In this document: positions 54,660 to 64,000 of the stretch, piece by piece
How positions within the stretch are numbered: the stretch's first letter is position 1
How the letters are laid out: each line of letters starts with the position of its first letter
Assembly (NCBI GenBank): GCA_031216915.1
Contig: CM062289.1
Span: forward strand, 392,176,674 to 392,240,673
Source: Pictodentalium vernedei
Lineage: Eukaryota; Mollusca; Scaphopoda; Dentaliida; Dentaliidae
Reading direction: 5' to 3'
Length of the DNA stretch: 64,000 bases
The notes under the pieces: generated by a model
The model's input: only the letters and a program-made list of their open reading frames with translations
What the model was told of the DNA's origin: nothing
Databases searched by the model: none
Translations under genes and position numbers: made by a program

Positions 54660-55125
54660 TCACTTATCATTCAGAACATTTGTTGTATAAGATGTTAAAT
54701 TTTTTTTTGCATAGATTGTTAAGTACTTTAATTTAATCGCTGGTCATTCTGAACAAACTATTGAAAAGTTGTCCTTTTTAATGAGCATCTTTTGTTAATT
54801 ACCTTGTTCGTATGTATGTTGTTTACTTTTGTTTTTCCATTGAAAGCAGTCTTTGATTGCAATTTTTTTCATTGAACAGGTGCTTTCCTTTGGTGAGAAT
54901 GTGACCAGTTTGACAAATTTTTATGAAAATGTTATTTATTTTTGTTGTTCGCTGGGGTATGAATCTGTAGAATGCTGGAAGCTCATATTTGGGCTTTATT
55001 CTGAAGTACAGGTGCTGCAACTTAACGGCTTCATACTCAGTCAATGTGCTTCATATTATCTTTGAAGTAAAGTTATTTTGTCTGTAAGGAGTTGTCTCAT
55101 TACAAGTTTTGGAAGAGTTGGTGGG
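54660..55125. other. No recognisable gene
   Basis: A stretch at about 54960-55010 (gaatgctggaagctcatatt, gggctttatt) resembles the interior of family F4, so this may be another decayed copy. A G-run lies at about 55121-55134. Confidence 0.35.
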
Positions 55126-55135
55126 GGGGGGGGGG

Positions 55136-55339
55136 AATGACACTTGCAAACTGAATTCTTGAATAACTACATTTTTGCGTCGAACCTAGCTTATGGTCCC
55201 ACATTGGAACGAGCTCATTCCACTGAGGGATCATAAGTTATGTTTTTGAGACAAAGAATGAAAAAATTATGAAAATTAAAGGGTGATTTTTGTGAATAGT
55301 ACTCCTCAGTTCAGGCCATTACATTGTGTAAAGGGTTAA
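55136..55339. mobile_element. F1 foldback MITE, right end intact
   Basis: The core cattggaacgagctcattcc and catgtttttgagac-like arms are followed by ATTGTGTAAAGGG-TTAA. The left end is lost next to the G-run. Confidence 0.5.
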
Positions 55340-55629
55340 AAAAACATTCGGTTCTTATGATAATATCTTGGTGGGTGGTTTCATGGGTGGAGGAGGTGCG
55401 AGTACATGGAGTTAACCAACAAGAGGCAAGTATCTGTCATAGTTTACCAACTGACAAACTCATCAACACCAGAACTTAAGCTCAGGTCCAGTTCATTCCT
55501 GCATATAATCGTGCGGCCATATGACTTGGCACATGAAAGCAAGAAGTTTTGTTCAAGTATGCGACACAGTTTAATCTTTGGTTCATTAAATCTTTGAATC
55601 TGATTCAATATTGAATCAGTGAGCCAAAT

Positions 55630-55644
55630 CATCTCATAATGATT

Positions 55645-55699
<55 letters not shown>

Positions 55700-55935
55700 T
55701 TAGTGTTGAAGGTCACATATTTCTTCACAATGCTAGTAGTGACTGCAACATGGAGATAAGACCAAATTTACTCCATCGTTTATACCCATGTTGCCCATTT
55801 CAGAGGACTTCCACCCCAAGCATTGGTGACTGTGTCCTATTTTACCAGTAAAACATAGGTTATTTACAACAGTAAACAAGCACTGATTCATTTCCTGGGG
55901 TTCCCACACTACGATTTTGTGTAACTGGGCCATGA
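55630..55935 (-). mobile_element. SINE-like repeat with (TAAA)n tail, copy 2
   Basis: The (TTTA)n tract at 55643-55702 is followed by a body homologous to 44420-44645 (gtcacatatttcttcacaat, ccaagcattggtgactg, cctattttaccagtaaaac). Reading direction is minus. Confidence 0.5.
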
Positions 55936-56229
55936 ATAATTTTGAATTGTTTCAGTGGGACTTTTATTTGTTTTTAACAGTACAGTAAAATTATTCTTAT
56001 GAATTCTTATGAATGGGAACATGTTGGTGTCTCCTCTACCCCTCAGCATCATTCCTCATGATGGGTACCAGTTGAATCAATTAACAAACTCAGCTGCACA
56101 ATTGTTTATAACCTACCATATAGCTGCACAATTCTTTTTATATACCAGAAAATTTAGATGGAATCAGCTAAACCCACCCAGAACTATACAGATGATTGCC
56201 CTTGAAACTTAATTATGTTTTGTTCTTAC

Positions 56230-56482
56230 TTAACCCTTTACCCAACGTAACGGCCAAAACCGGCCAGTGCTATTCTCAAAAATCTCCAATTAATTTTCTT
56301 TATTTTTTCATTTTTTGTCTCAAAAACATAGGTTATGACCCCTCTTTGGAACGAGCTCGACGAGCTCGTTCCAATGAGGGGTCATAACCTATGTTTTTGA
56401 GACAAAAAATGAAAAAAAAATAGTTATTCAAGAATTTTTTTTTGCAAGTGTCATCTGCTTTTCAGGTTAGGTAAAGGGTTAA
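56230..56482. mobile_element. TTAA-flanked foldback MITE, family F1 (best palindrome)
   Basis: TTAA-CCCTTTACCCAACG is on the left and GTTAGGTAAAGGG-TTAA on the right. The core is a long near-perfect palindrome built of tgtctcaaaaacataggtta, gacccctctttggaacgagc and its mirror. It lies in reverse orientation relative to the copy at 10281. Confidence 0.75.
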
Positions 56483-56650
56483 CCCTTTACACAAAGAATG
56501 AATGAATTTTTTTTTTCAACTGCTTAACTTGCAAATGAGGGGTCACATAATTTAGTTTTGTTGCCATTTTTAAAAAAAAAATTTTTTTCAACTGCTTAAA
56601 TTGTTAATTACGTGGGTGGAGGAGGCTGATTCATTAGGTAAAGGGTTTAA
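56479..56650. mobile_element. TTAA-flanked MITE, F1-related, abutting the previous copy
   Basis: TTAA-CCCTTTACACAAAG is on the left and ATTAGGTAAAGGGT-TTAA on the right. It shares its left TTAA with the right TTAA of the element ending at 56482. A T-rich interior has the pair ttttttcaactgctta repeated directly. Confidence 0.55.
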
Positions 56651-57359
56651 ATCATAGCTTTTGTCTCCCAAATTGGAATAACACCATTTCACTTTGTCCG
56701 GTAGTGGTCTTTTGCCGTGCTTGAAAGAAAACAAACTTTAGTGTTATTTGGGAAAAATATTTGTTCTTCATGTGTGATTGGATTCTTTTTGTGTAGCCCA
56801 CCTTAGACGTCTTAAACCATGGATGTTGCTTATAAAGAGCTTTTTTTTTACCAGAATTTGTTCACCATAAAACCATATTGTTCAGTATGAATTTAGTTGT
56901 TAGTTATAAGGTGAAAAATGTAACTGTTGTTTCAAGAAATCTGTGATACTTTTAATGCAAATAAAGTCAAAATAGATGTAGTTATTTTGAGTTTAAATTA
57001 TTGACACCTCATGTGTATAACAGCACGGCACACAGGTCTGTTGGGGTGAAAGACTCTGCCATAAGCTGTTTATTATTACTAGATTATGTGCATCCAGCCG
57101 TCCAACCATCCATCCATCCGTCCATTCACAGTGATATCTTGCCAGTGAGTGTATCGATTTCAATGAAATTTAGTATGAGGGTTCCATATGACAAGCCACT
57201 CCTGCACATGTTATAAAAAATTGCTTGCACATTTTCAACAGAGTACATTTCCTTACTTTATTATGCTTCATCGGTCCAAAACTGCAGTGGGGATATAATT
57301 GCCTTCAGCAATAGCTCTTGTAATGATCTATACCTTTTCTGATGCCCTGATTGGAATAA
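56651..57359. other. Possible fragment of a Helitron-like element; otherwise no gene
   Basis: A gtccaaccatccatcc microsatellite at about 57097-57125 and an end-like cagcaatagctcttgtaat near 57307-57325 resemble parts of the minisatellite-bearing elements. No tandem core is present. Confidence 0.25.
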
Positions 57360-57762
57360 AGAGGAACCCACTTAATTGGATATCTCTTAACTGAATAATT
57401 CTATTAATTAAATGTAACTTCCAAACACAAAACCATTAAACATACCTTCAGTACAAATTTGATGTTTTAATTTCATATAGATTATAGAGCAAACACCTGT
57501 TAATTGAATGAAATTATCGAGAAATGACTCTGACAATCACTAAAATTCTTTGTTTATAGACTTATTTGATCTTTGTTCATCCAATACAGGCATTTAATCT
57601 ATTATGTCTTTTTTGACAGAGCTCTGTCAAACAAGATATGATAGAATAAATGTTCACTTCATCCCTAGAATACAAGAAGGTGACCGAATCCCTATTAATT
57701 GAATACTCCTGGTTTTTGAATAATTTTCATCAGTAAAATGTATATTCAGTTAACAGGTTTCT
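57360..57762. mobile_element. Tigger/pogo-like MITE, family T, copy 3
   Basis: It begins gaggaacccacttaattgg and ends attcagttaacaggtttctg. Internal blocks atccaatacaggcatttaat and gacagagctctgtcaaacaa are shared with copies at 17790 and 43273. The interval 57763-58063 shows nothing recognisable. Confidence 0.5.
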
Positions 57763-58063
57763 GATGTATAATCTTCCTGAGTTTGAGTCATAATCTTATG
57801 AGCTTAGAAATGGCAGGGTAACATGCAAGCAAGACATAATCTTGTATGTTTGTTTGCTTGTTTGGGTTTAATGATACTTTCAACAGCCAGAGTCATATGT
57901 TGGACCTTAGTCTCGTTATCAACAGTTAACAGTAGTTATTGAATAAGCCTCCGGCATAATATATATATGTAGGGAGCCAAGATGTAACAGAAACCAAGGC
58001 AAAGGAAAGTTGTGATCAGTGTACGGACATGGAAAATGGATTAAGTCTATTCAAGCTATTAAT

Positions 58064-58266
58064 ATTTTTATACTGTACCAATGACCCAGACATAGCTGGT
58101 GCTAACTCTTAAAATATAGGGCCAAACACAAATTTTGCCCCCCAATCCCCAAAATTTGCATCTAAAACTAAAGAAAACATGTCCTGAAAGGCCCTCCACA
58201 CTTCGCCCCTACTGCGCATGCGCAGTGTCAAGGACGTTCCGAAATTGGCGCCATTTATCATTCTAA
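58064..58266 (+). repeat. Left inverted terminal repeat, DIRS copy D
   Basis: It aligns with the left ITRs of B and C, including caatgacccagacatagctg and the actgcgcatgcgcagt palindrome, with more differences. The right partner is outside the window. Confidence 0.75.
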
Positions 58267-59149
58267 GTTTGGCCCTTCATCAGTTAACATCTGACTGATC
58301 TTTGTGCTTTTAAATCTCAGTTTAAATGATGCCAGACACATAAATATTAGTGAAATGGTGATTCTAAGGAGGATAGAAAAGGAGGAGAGGAAAAGAATGT
58401 GTGACAGAATATTATCAGGGCTGTAACTTAAAATTTTTTAATGAAATTATGTTAAGTTACCTATTTTCAAGGCAGCAGCCATTTTGTTGTCATTCTGATT
58501 ATTTAGTTACACTGTTTTTTCAAGTGTTTTTCCTCTCTCCCTGTCCTTTAAGTTCCCCCTTGCTATTCTCCCATGCTTTTGGCATAGTTTCTGTAATTAT
58601 TATTACTAAAATTTCTTGGGAGTTTTAGCTGAATAACAGAATGAATTCTGTTCTTTCCCCATGTTTACGTCTTCACCTACGGGTGGTTAGGCGTTGTGTT
58701 CTGCATCTACCATCTGATGTTCTGCAGTTTCTTCCCTGGAAGTCTCTGTTTTGCATCAGATGGTGTATTTTTGGTAACTGATTTCGGGCCTGGGTGCCTG
58801 GAGTCTTATTTTAGTGTTTTTACACTCATTGTTTACATTTACAACAGCCCTCTGTGTGAGGGGGGGATTTCTAAATAATAATATCTTTATGTTATTTTAA
58901 TCATAACTAGATACATTATTATTGTTCGTAAGTGTTGAATAAATTGTTTAAAATATTTTTAAAATTTTTGTCCACACTTAGGCTTGGGATCCATTGGGGC
59001 TCAACGTTACTTTTCAGAAACTTGGGCTGTTCTGAAAAAATATTTTTTCAAAATATTTTGATTTCAATTATTTTTTCTATATTAATGGATCATATTATTA
59101 TTATGTATTTGATTGCCAGGGGTTAGTGCGAGTACCAGGACTTGTTTTC

Positions 59150-62100
59150 TTTTCACATTGAAAGGATATTGATCAATTGTTTTAAGAGGAAGTCTTCCTC
59201 TGACCTTATTATCATTCTATATGTGGTCAGTGTACTCGCATTAACTCCTGTTCTGTATCGTATGATTTCGATGACAATATGGGAAGCGTATGTCACGGTA
59301 TGTTGTTGGGGATTTGGACACTCCGGTCCTTTCCCCGCAGGGTCACTCTACTTTATCAATTTCTATTTCAGACGATCAAGATTAGGGTGATGTATCTGTG
59401 ATGTCTTCCAACAGTGTGCCTCCGTCGTCACAATTAATGAAGGGCTAGCGGAAAAGTGCTCATGTAATACGCCAATTGCCTAAGAGGACCCTAGTAGGTT
59501 CGACGGCCTTTGACGTCCGCTAGCTCGCCCGGTGTAGCGTCCATTCACCGAATGGTTCGGCAGCCGGGTTCGTCCGTTGCGGTCTAGAAGGAATTTTGGG
59601 GTGATGCGAGCACTATAAAATTAACTTAATGCACACCCAGTGACGGCGGATCGGAGGGAGAACGGAGGAAGCCTTTTAGTCCGGTTCATAGCTCGTTCCG
59701 GTCCATCCGGACGGCAAGCGAGAGAGGCCCCTCTCTCGTTCAACAACATCTGGCCCCAGATGTTGTGGTACAAATGTGTCGTTAGCGGAGCATACGTCCA
59801 TCGCTCGGGACGCTCCGTTGTATAGGCAGTCCGCTGAGACTGCTAAGGCTTCCTCTTCTCGTCAGCGCACACGACCGCACCTTGGCTGCGTGACCGCCGA
59901 TATATTACCAGCTTCGCCGATCAAGGATTCTTCGGCGACCAGGTCACACCATCCGGCAGCCAGGGATTCGAGACCGATGGACTTCGGACGTTCGCATAGG
60001 AAAAGTATGCGGGAGCCATCTGATGCGGAGCTGCCCTCGGCGAAGCAGCGATAGACTGCGCCTCCGCAGGTCTCGACGCCGGACATTCTTGTGCACATAG
60101 CACAGCTTATCGCAGCATCCCAGCAGCCGACAGAAACGGTGTCGGATCGAGAATTATCCGACAGCGCTGGGTCGGTAGCCGGGGACTCGAGGCCTGCAGA
60201 CTCCGGACGTTCGCATAGGAAGTGTGCGGGAGTCAACGTACACGGAGCTTCCAGCGGCAATGCATCGTAAGTCCGCTACTGCACAGGCCTCGGGAACGGA
60301 CGTGCTTTCCTTAATAGCACAGTTTATCGCAGCATCCCAGCATCAACTGAATCTGTCGCATATATTTTATCCGACGATGCTGGGTCGGGACGCTCCGCGG
60401 AAGCGGGTACGGACGTCCAAAAGTTTCATCCGGTCCGACGGGATACCGAAAGGGATTCGGTGGATTTCAAGCTTTCCCTTTCGGAACAACATATGCTGCG
60501 ATGCCGGATAAGAAACTGATAGCGTCGGTGGACTTAGAAATTTTTGGTTCGGTTCAGGGACATCGTCCCTCAGTTCCGACATAGTCCAATAATGTCACAC
60601 AAACTTTCGAATTATTGAACGACGCTATATATATTATTATTTTATGCTTGCTATCCAAGCATTTCTGGTTTCTTGTTCGAAGAGTTATGGAGATGTCTTT
60701 CAAAAGTGTGCCTCTGTCGTCATAGTTAATGAAGAGTTAGCGGCAATAAGTGCTCATGGAATATGTCTATCGCTTACGGAGTGACATTCGCTAGCTCACC
60801 CGGTGTAGCGTACATTCATCGAATGGTTCGGCTGCCGGGTTCGTCCGTTGCGGTCTAGGAAGGAGATTTGGGTGATGCGAGCACTTTAATTACTTTAGTA
60901 CTCACCCAGTGACGGCAGATTGAGGACAGATCGGAGGAAGCCAACAACATAGGGGACCGCATGTTGTGGTTCAGATATTTTACATTCGGAGCATATGTCC
61001 GTTGCTCGGGACGCTCCGTTATATTGACAGTCCGAGAGACTGTCTTTAATGCTTCCTCATCCTCACAGCAGGGCACACGACCGCACATTGGCTACGTGAC
61101 CTCGAGTATCCGATCAGTTTCGACATTCAGTGATTCCACAGCGAATAGGTCGCGCCATCCGGTAGCCAAGGGACACGAGGCCTATACACTCCGTTCGCTC
61201 GCATATTGGAAGTATGCACGGGGTAACGATCTCGGAGCTTCCTGCGGCAATGCATCGTAAGACCGCTGCTCCTCAGGCCTCAGTGACGGACGTGCTATCC
61301 GAGTTAGCACAGTTGTTTCGCAGCATCCCAGCAATTGACGGTTTCTCGGTCGAATCAGGAATTATCCGACGGCGCTGGGTCGGTGCGGTCCGCGGTTGCA
61401 TCAAGCTACGGACGACCGAACGCTTTATAGGGTCCGACAGGATGGCGAAAGGGATTCGAAAGATTTCGAGTTTTCCCTTTAGTAGTATCGGAAGATGCCT
61501 TTCATATCTTCTGGCATTTCTTCCAGTGATTATTTTTCGGACTTCATTGCTGCGATCTTGGATAAGAGACTTATAGCGTCATTGGACTCGGATTTTTCGA
61601 TCGGTACAGGGACTTTGTCCCTGACTTACCGACGCAGTCCAATATTGTCATTACAACATGTGTTTTATTTTTCGACGCTATATATTTATATATATATACA
61701 AGCCTGCTACTAAGCATGATAGTTTAGTTTCTTGTCCGCGTGGCTCATTTCTGCCATTTTATCTTTTTTACATATAGTTTATTTTGGCAGAGCAGGGCAT
61801 ACCGAGAGTTCATATGCGTCTAGACGGTGTGATTAAAGACTGCATATATTCTTTTTCGCCGTTTATGTCTTTTCCAATTTCAATGTTGGGAACGACATTA
61901 TGTATAGTAGACTTAACTTAGACGCTTTATTATACGTAATCCGCCTTACTGAGGCGTTATCATTACGTCTTCAAGAAAAGATTTACGGGATATTATTCTC
62001 AATGTAATTTCTTTTGAGGGCAGTAGTTTGTTCACGTATAACTCCGCCCTTCAGTGGCTGATTGGAGTTGGTTAGACGTGATGCAGCCCTAGCTACATCC

Positions 62101-62200
62101 ACGCGTGGATAGTAGGTTAAGAACTCTCTCAGAGTCGCTTCGTTCTCGGAGGAGCTTCTCTTCGACGGCAACTTTCCGGCAATCCATGAATTGCTTGATT
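59150..62200 (+). pseudogene. Gag-like stretches of DIRS copy D
   Basis: Two or more overlapping Gag-like stretches of different age are present. Blocks such as SRSHHPAARDSRP, SMREPSDAELPSAKQR and ASVTDVLSELAQL can be recognised. Fossil sequence, heavily broken. Confidence 0.6.
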
Positions 62201-62219
62201 TATACATTCTCTTGTCTAT

Positions 62220-64000
62220 CTAGTGTTACAAGAGATTCAGACTGGGGCAAACATTCGGTGGTTGACTCAGAGAGTGCCGCCGCAGTTGCCGGACCCGAGT
62301 GTGGCTGTTATGACGGTTGCCAGTCAAACAGATTGGGATATATACTGATCCCTACGGATTCGAAGTGCCAGGGTCTTTGGGTTCCGCAGTCTTTTAGCTA
62401 TCAGTTTAACTTCCGCGGAATAATGTTTTTTAGGCTTGCTTTATGTCATTGCATGAACATTATTCATAAACGCATGCCCAAATTCCTGTCCTTTAATTCG
62501 ACAGTAGTGGCGTATCTCCGGAACCAGGGAGGCACTCTTTCGTTTCCGTTATTCAATTTAATGGAAAGAATCCGTCTGTTGGTTATAGTACACCAAGTTC
62601 AGTTTTGGTCCGTCATATTCTGGGTCGTCTGATTGTTTTATCGCACTCCCGTTCTCTTACGGGTCGCTTGTTGCTGTCAGAATGGACTCTCAACAAACAA
62701 GTATTTAATCAGATTTGCTATCTATGGGAGCGCCCAATGATGTTTTATTTATGACACAGCTTGCTAATCAATTGCAGACGTATGTGTTGGCTTGTCCAGA
62801 TCTCTGAGCTAATACTGTTAACGCTCTATTGATCTATAGGACGGAATGATAGGATACGTGTATCCTCCGGCGCTGTTGTTTTAGCAGGTATTGCTAAGAT
62901 AAACAACCACAATACATTTCTGTTGATAGCATCTCTATCTTCACAGAGATCATGAGTAATTTACTCTCTTGTCTACTGTGGATCTTAACGTGAAATCTTC
63001 CTCTATGTGAGGATCTTTTTTTCACTGGGTAAATCGTGTCATCTTTATCACAACCAGCAAGGTCGCAACCTTCATGTATTCCGTTGTGTGGTCCGTATTG
63101 CATTGTAAGCACTGTACTGGACGAGCTTTGGACGCGATTTCTTACTATAGGAGATCCTCTTCTTCGCTATTCTATGCGACTAAAGTGGAGGCTCTTCCGT
63201 CGTGGTGTAGGGATCATTATGTTCATATGGTTGATCCCTCCATACTACTCATTGCTATTTTTTAGTATACTTGTTTCACAAGATCTACTGCAGCCTGTTG
63301 TTATTTAGGTTATAGGTTTATGTTACCTCATACCTATGCACTCTACGATAGTTTACAATTGAGTCTTTTGTCTCTTTATCTAAGTCAGTTAGTAACTTTT
63401 TGATAAATAGACTTAGAATCTTTAGATTAAATTCCTATACGGATTTTAACTTCGGTTCTTATTTAGCTAAGTAATCATTTGAGCCTCTGGAAACAGTAGT
63501 TTTCAAATTCTGACCTTTTAGACAGTAATTCTGTTGGTTTCTCTTTTACTGTAGAGTCAGTGAGTTTCATGCACTATCGATGGATGATTTTCACTTTCAT
63601 AGTTTCGGAATCAATACTTCCGTTACTATTTAGGTTGGATTGTTGCATAAGAGTTAGGCTCCTATTATCCGGAACCTATTATTTTAAGGTCCTTCCGTCT
63701 TCGTATGGGCATAGGCCTTTACTCTTTCCGGGTACAGTTTATGTATTTATAAACAGATATCTGTTTATTACAAGGGCGTAAGCTTCTTCTGTCTTTGATG
63801 TCTAGTAGAAGGACGTTACGCTCCATTTTATTGTTCATGGATTCTATTAACTAGCGTACTGCTTATGGTATATCATTGGCTTAGCAGTTGTGCTTAAGAT
63901 TTCGGCTCATGAAGTAAGAGTTCTTCTACTTCTTGGGCTTACATTAATAGTGTTGCTATTATAGATTTTTGAAGGCTGCTCATTGCGCTCAGCCATCCAT
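62220..64000 (+). pseudogene. RNase H to recombinase remnants of DIRS copy D
   Basis: Remnants of RNase H (STVVAYLRNQGGTLSFPLFN), the methyltransferase-like segment and the recombinase region are collinear with copy B. Heavily broken, and it continues past the window end. Confidence 0.65.

Larger units (their letters stand above)
58064..64000 (+). mobile_element. DIRS-type retrotransposon, copy D (old, mosaic, runs off the window)
   Basis: The left ITR starts atttttatactgtaccaatg at 58064 and a leader follows. Gag-like stretches cover about 59150-62200, and RNase H to recombinase-like sequence follows to the window end. It is heavily broken, with very many breaks. A stretch at about 59720-60175 is almost identical to copies B and C while its surroundings are strongly diverged. 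The Gag-like stretch then restarts from an earlier point. This suggests a patch of young sequence in an old copy. Confidence 0.8.

Overview
This is a stretch of animal nuclear DNA. It is AT-rich, intron-rich and dominated by mobile elements. The only host gene I can name is a lysosomal sulfatase of the N-acetylglucosamine-6-sulfatase (GNS) type on the + strand. Its last four coding exons lie at 11607-11710, 18268-18477, 43155-43265 and 45356-45505. They join in phase and read through to a stop codon. The DIRS retrotransposons, the Helitron-like elements with minisatellite cores and the TTAA foldback elements suggest a marine invertebrate such as a mollusc, hemichordate, echinoderm or lancelet. 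The sequence alone does not let me say which.

Layout: 1-4696 is the right part of a DIRS-type tyrosine-recombinase retrotransposon (copy A), followed by an unrecognised coding-like ORF on the minus strand. 4969-10692 looks like one 5.7-kb DNA element with long inverted ends and a 9-bp direct repeat. It carries a LINE fragment, a possible SINE and a TTAA foldback element. 10693-18267 holds the first GNS exon in the window plus foldback elements and two Helitron-like elements with tandem-repeat cores. The 24.7-kb intron 18478-43154 contains an apparently whole DIRS element (copy B, 18587-25689). It also contains a chain of minisatellite-bearing Helitron-like elements (26031-37283, with nested insertions) and a second, older DIRS family (copy E, 37630-42969). 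The last two GNS exons follow. A third DIRS copy (copy C, 45573-52698) begins 68 bp after the GNS stop codon. 52699-58063 is a graveyard of small DNA elements, and 58064-64000 is a mosaic, strongly decayed DIRS element (copy D) that runs off the window.

How the parts fit: GNS removes 6-sulfate from N-acetylglucosamine in heparan and keratan sulfate. It is the only host gene supported here, and everything else is transposon sequence in its introns and flanks. The DIRS copies show the full logic of that order. They have inverted terminal repeats, an internal region complementary to the joined ends, a Gag-like frame, an RT/RNase H/methyltransferase-like frame and an overlapping tyrosine recombinase frame. 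The most unusual feature is a set of at least six different small element types with one shared plan: a 5' hairpin, a GTCC/GTCT microsatellite, a 147-335-bp minisatellite core, an inverted copy of the 5' end and a 3' hairpin. One of them has an empty site that can be inferred from sibling repeats in this same window. All similarity statements are by eye; no search or alignment was run.
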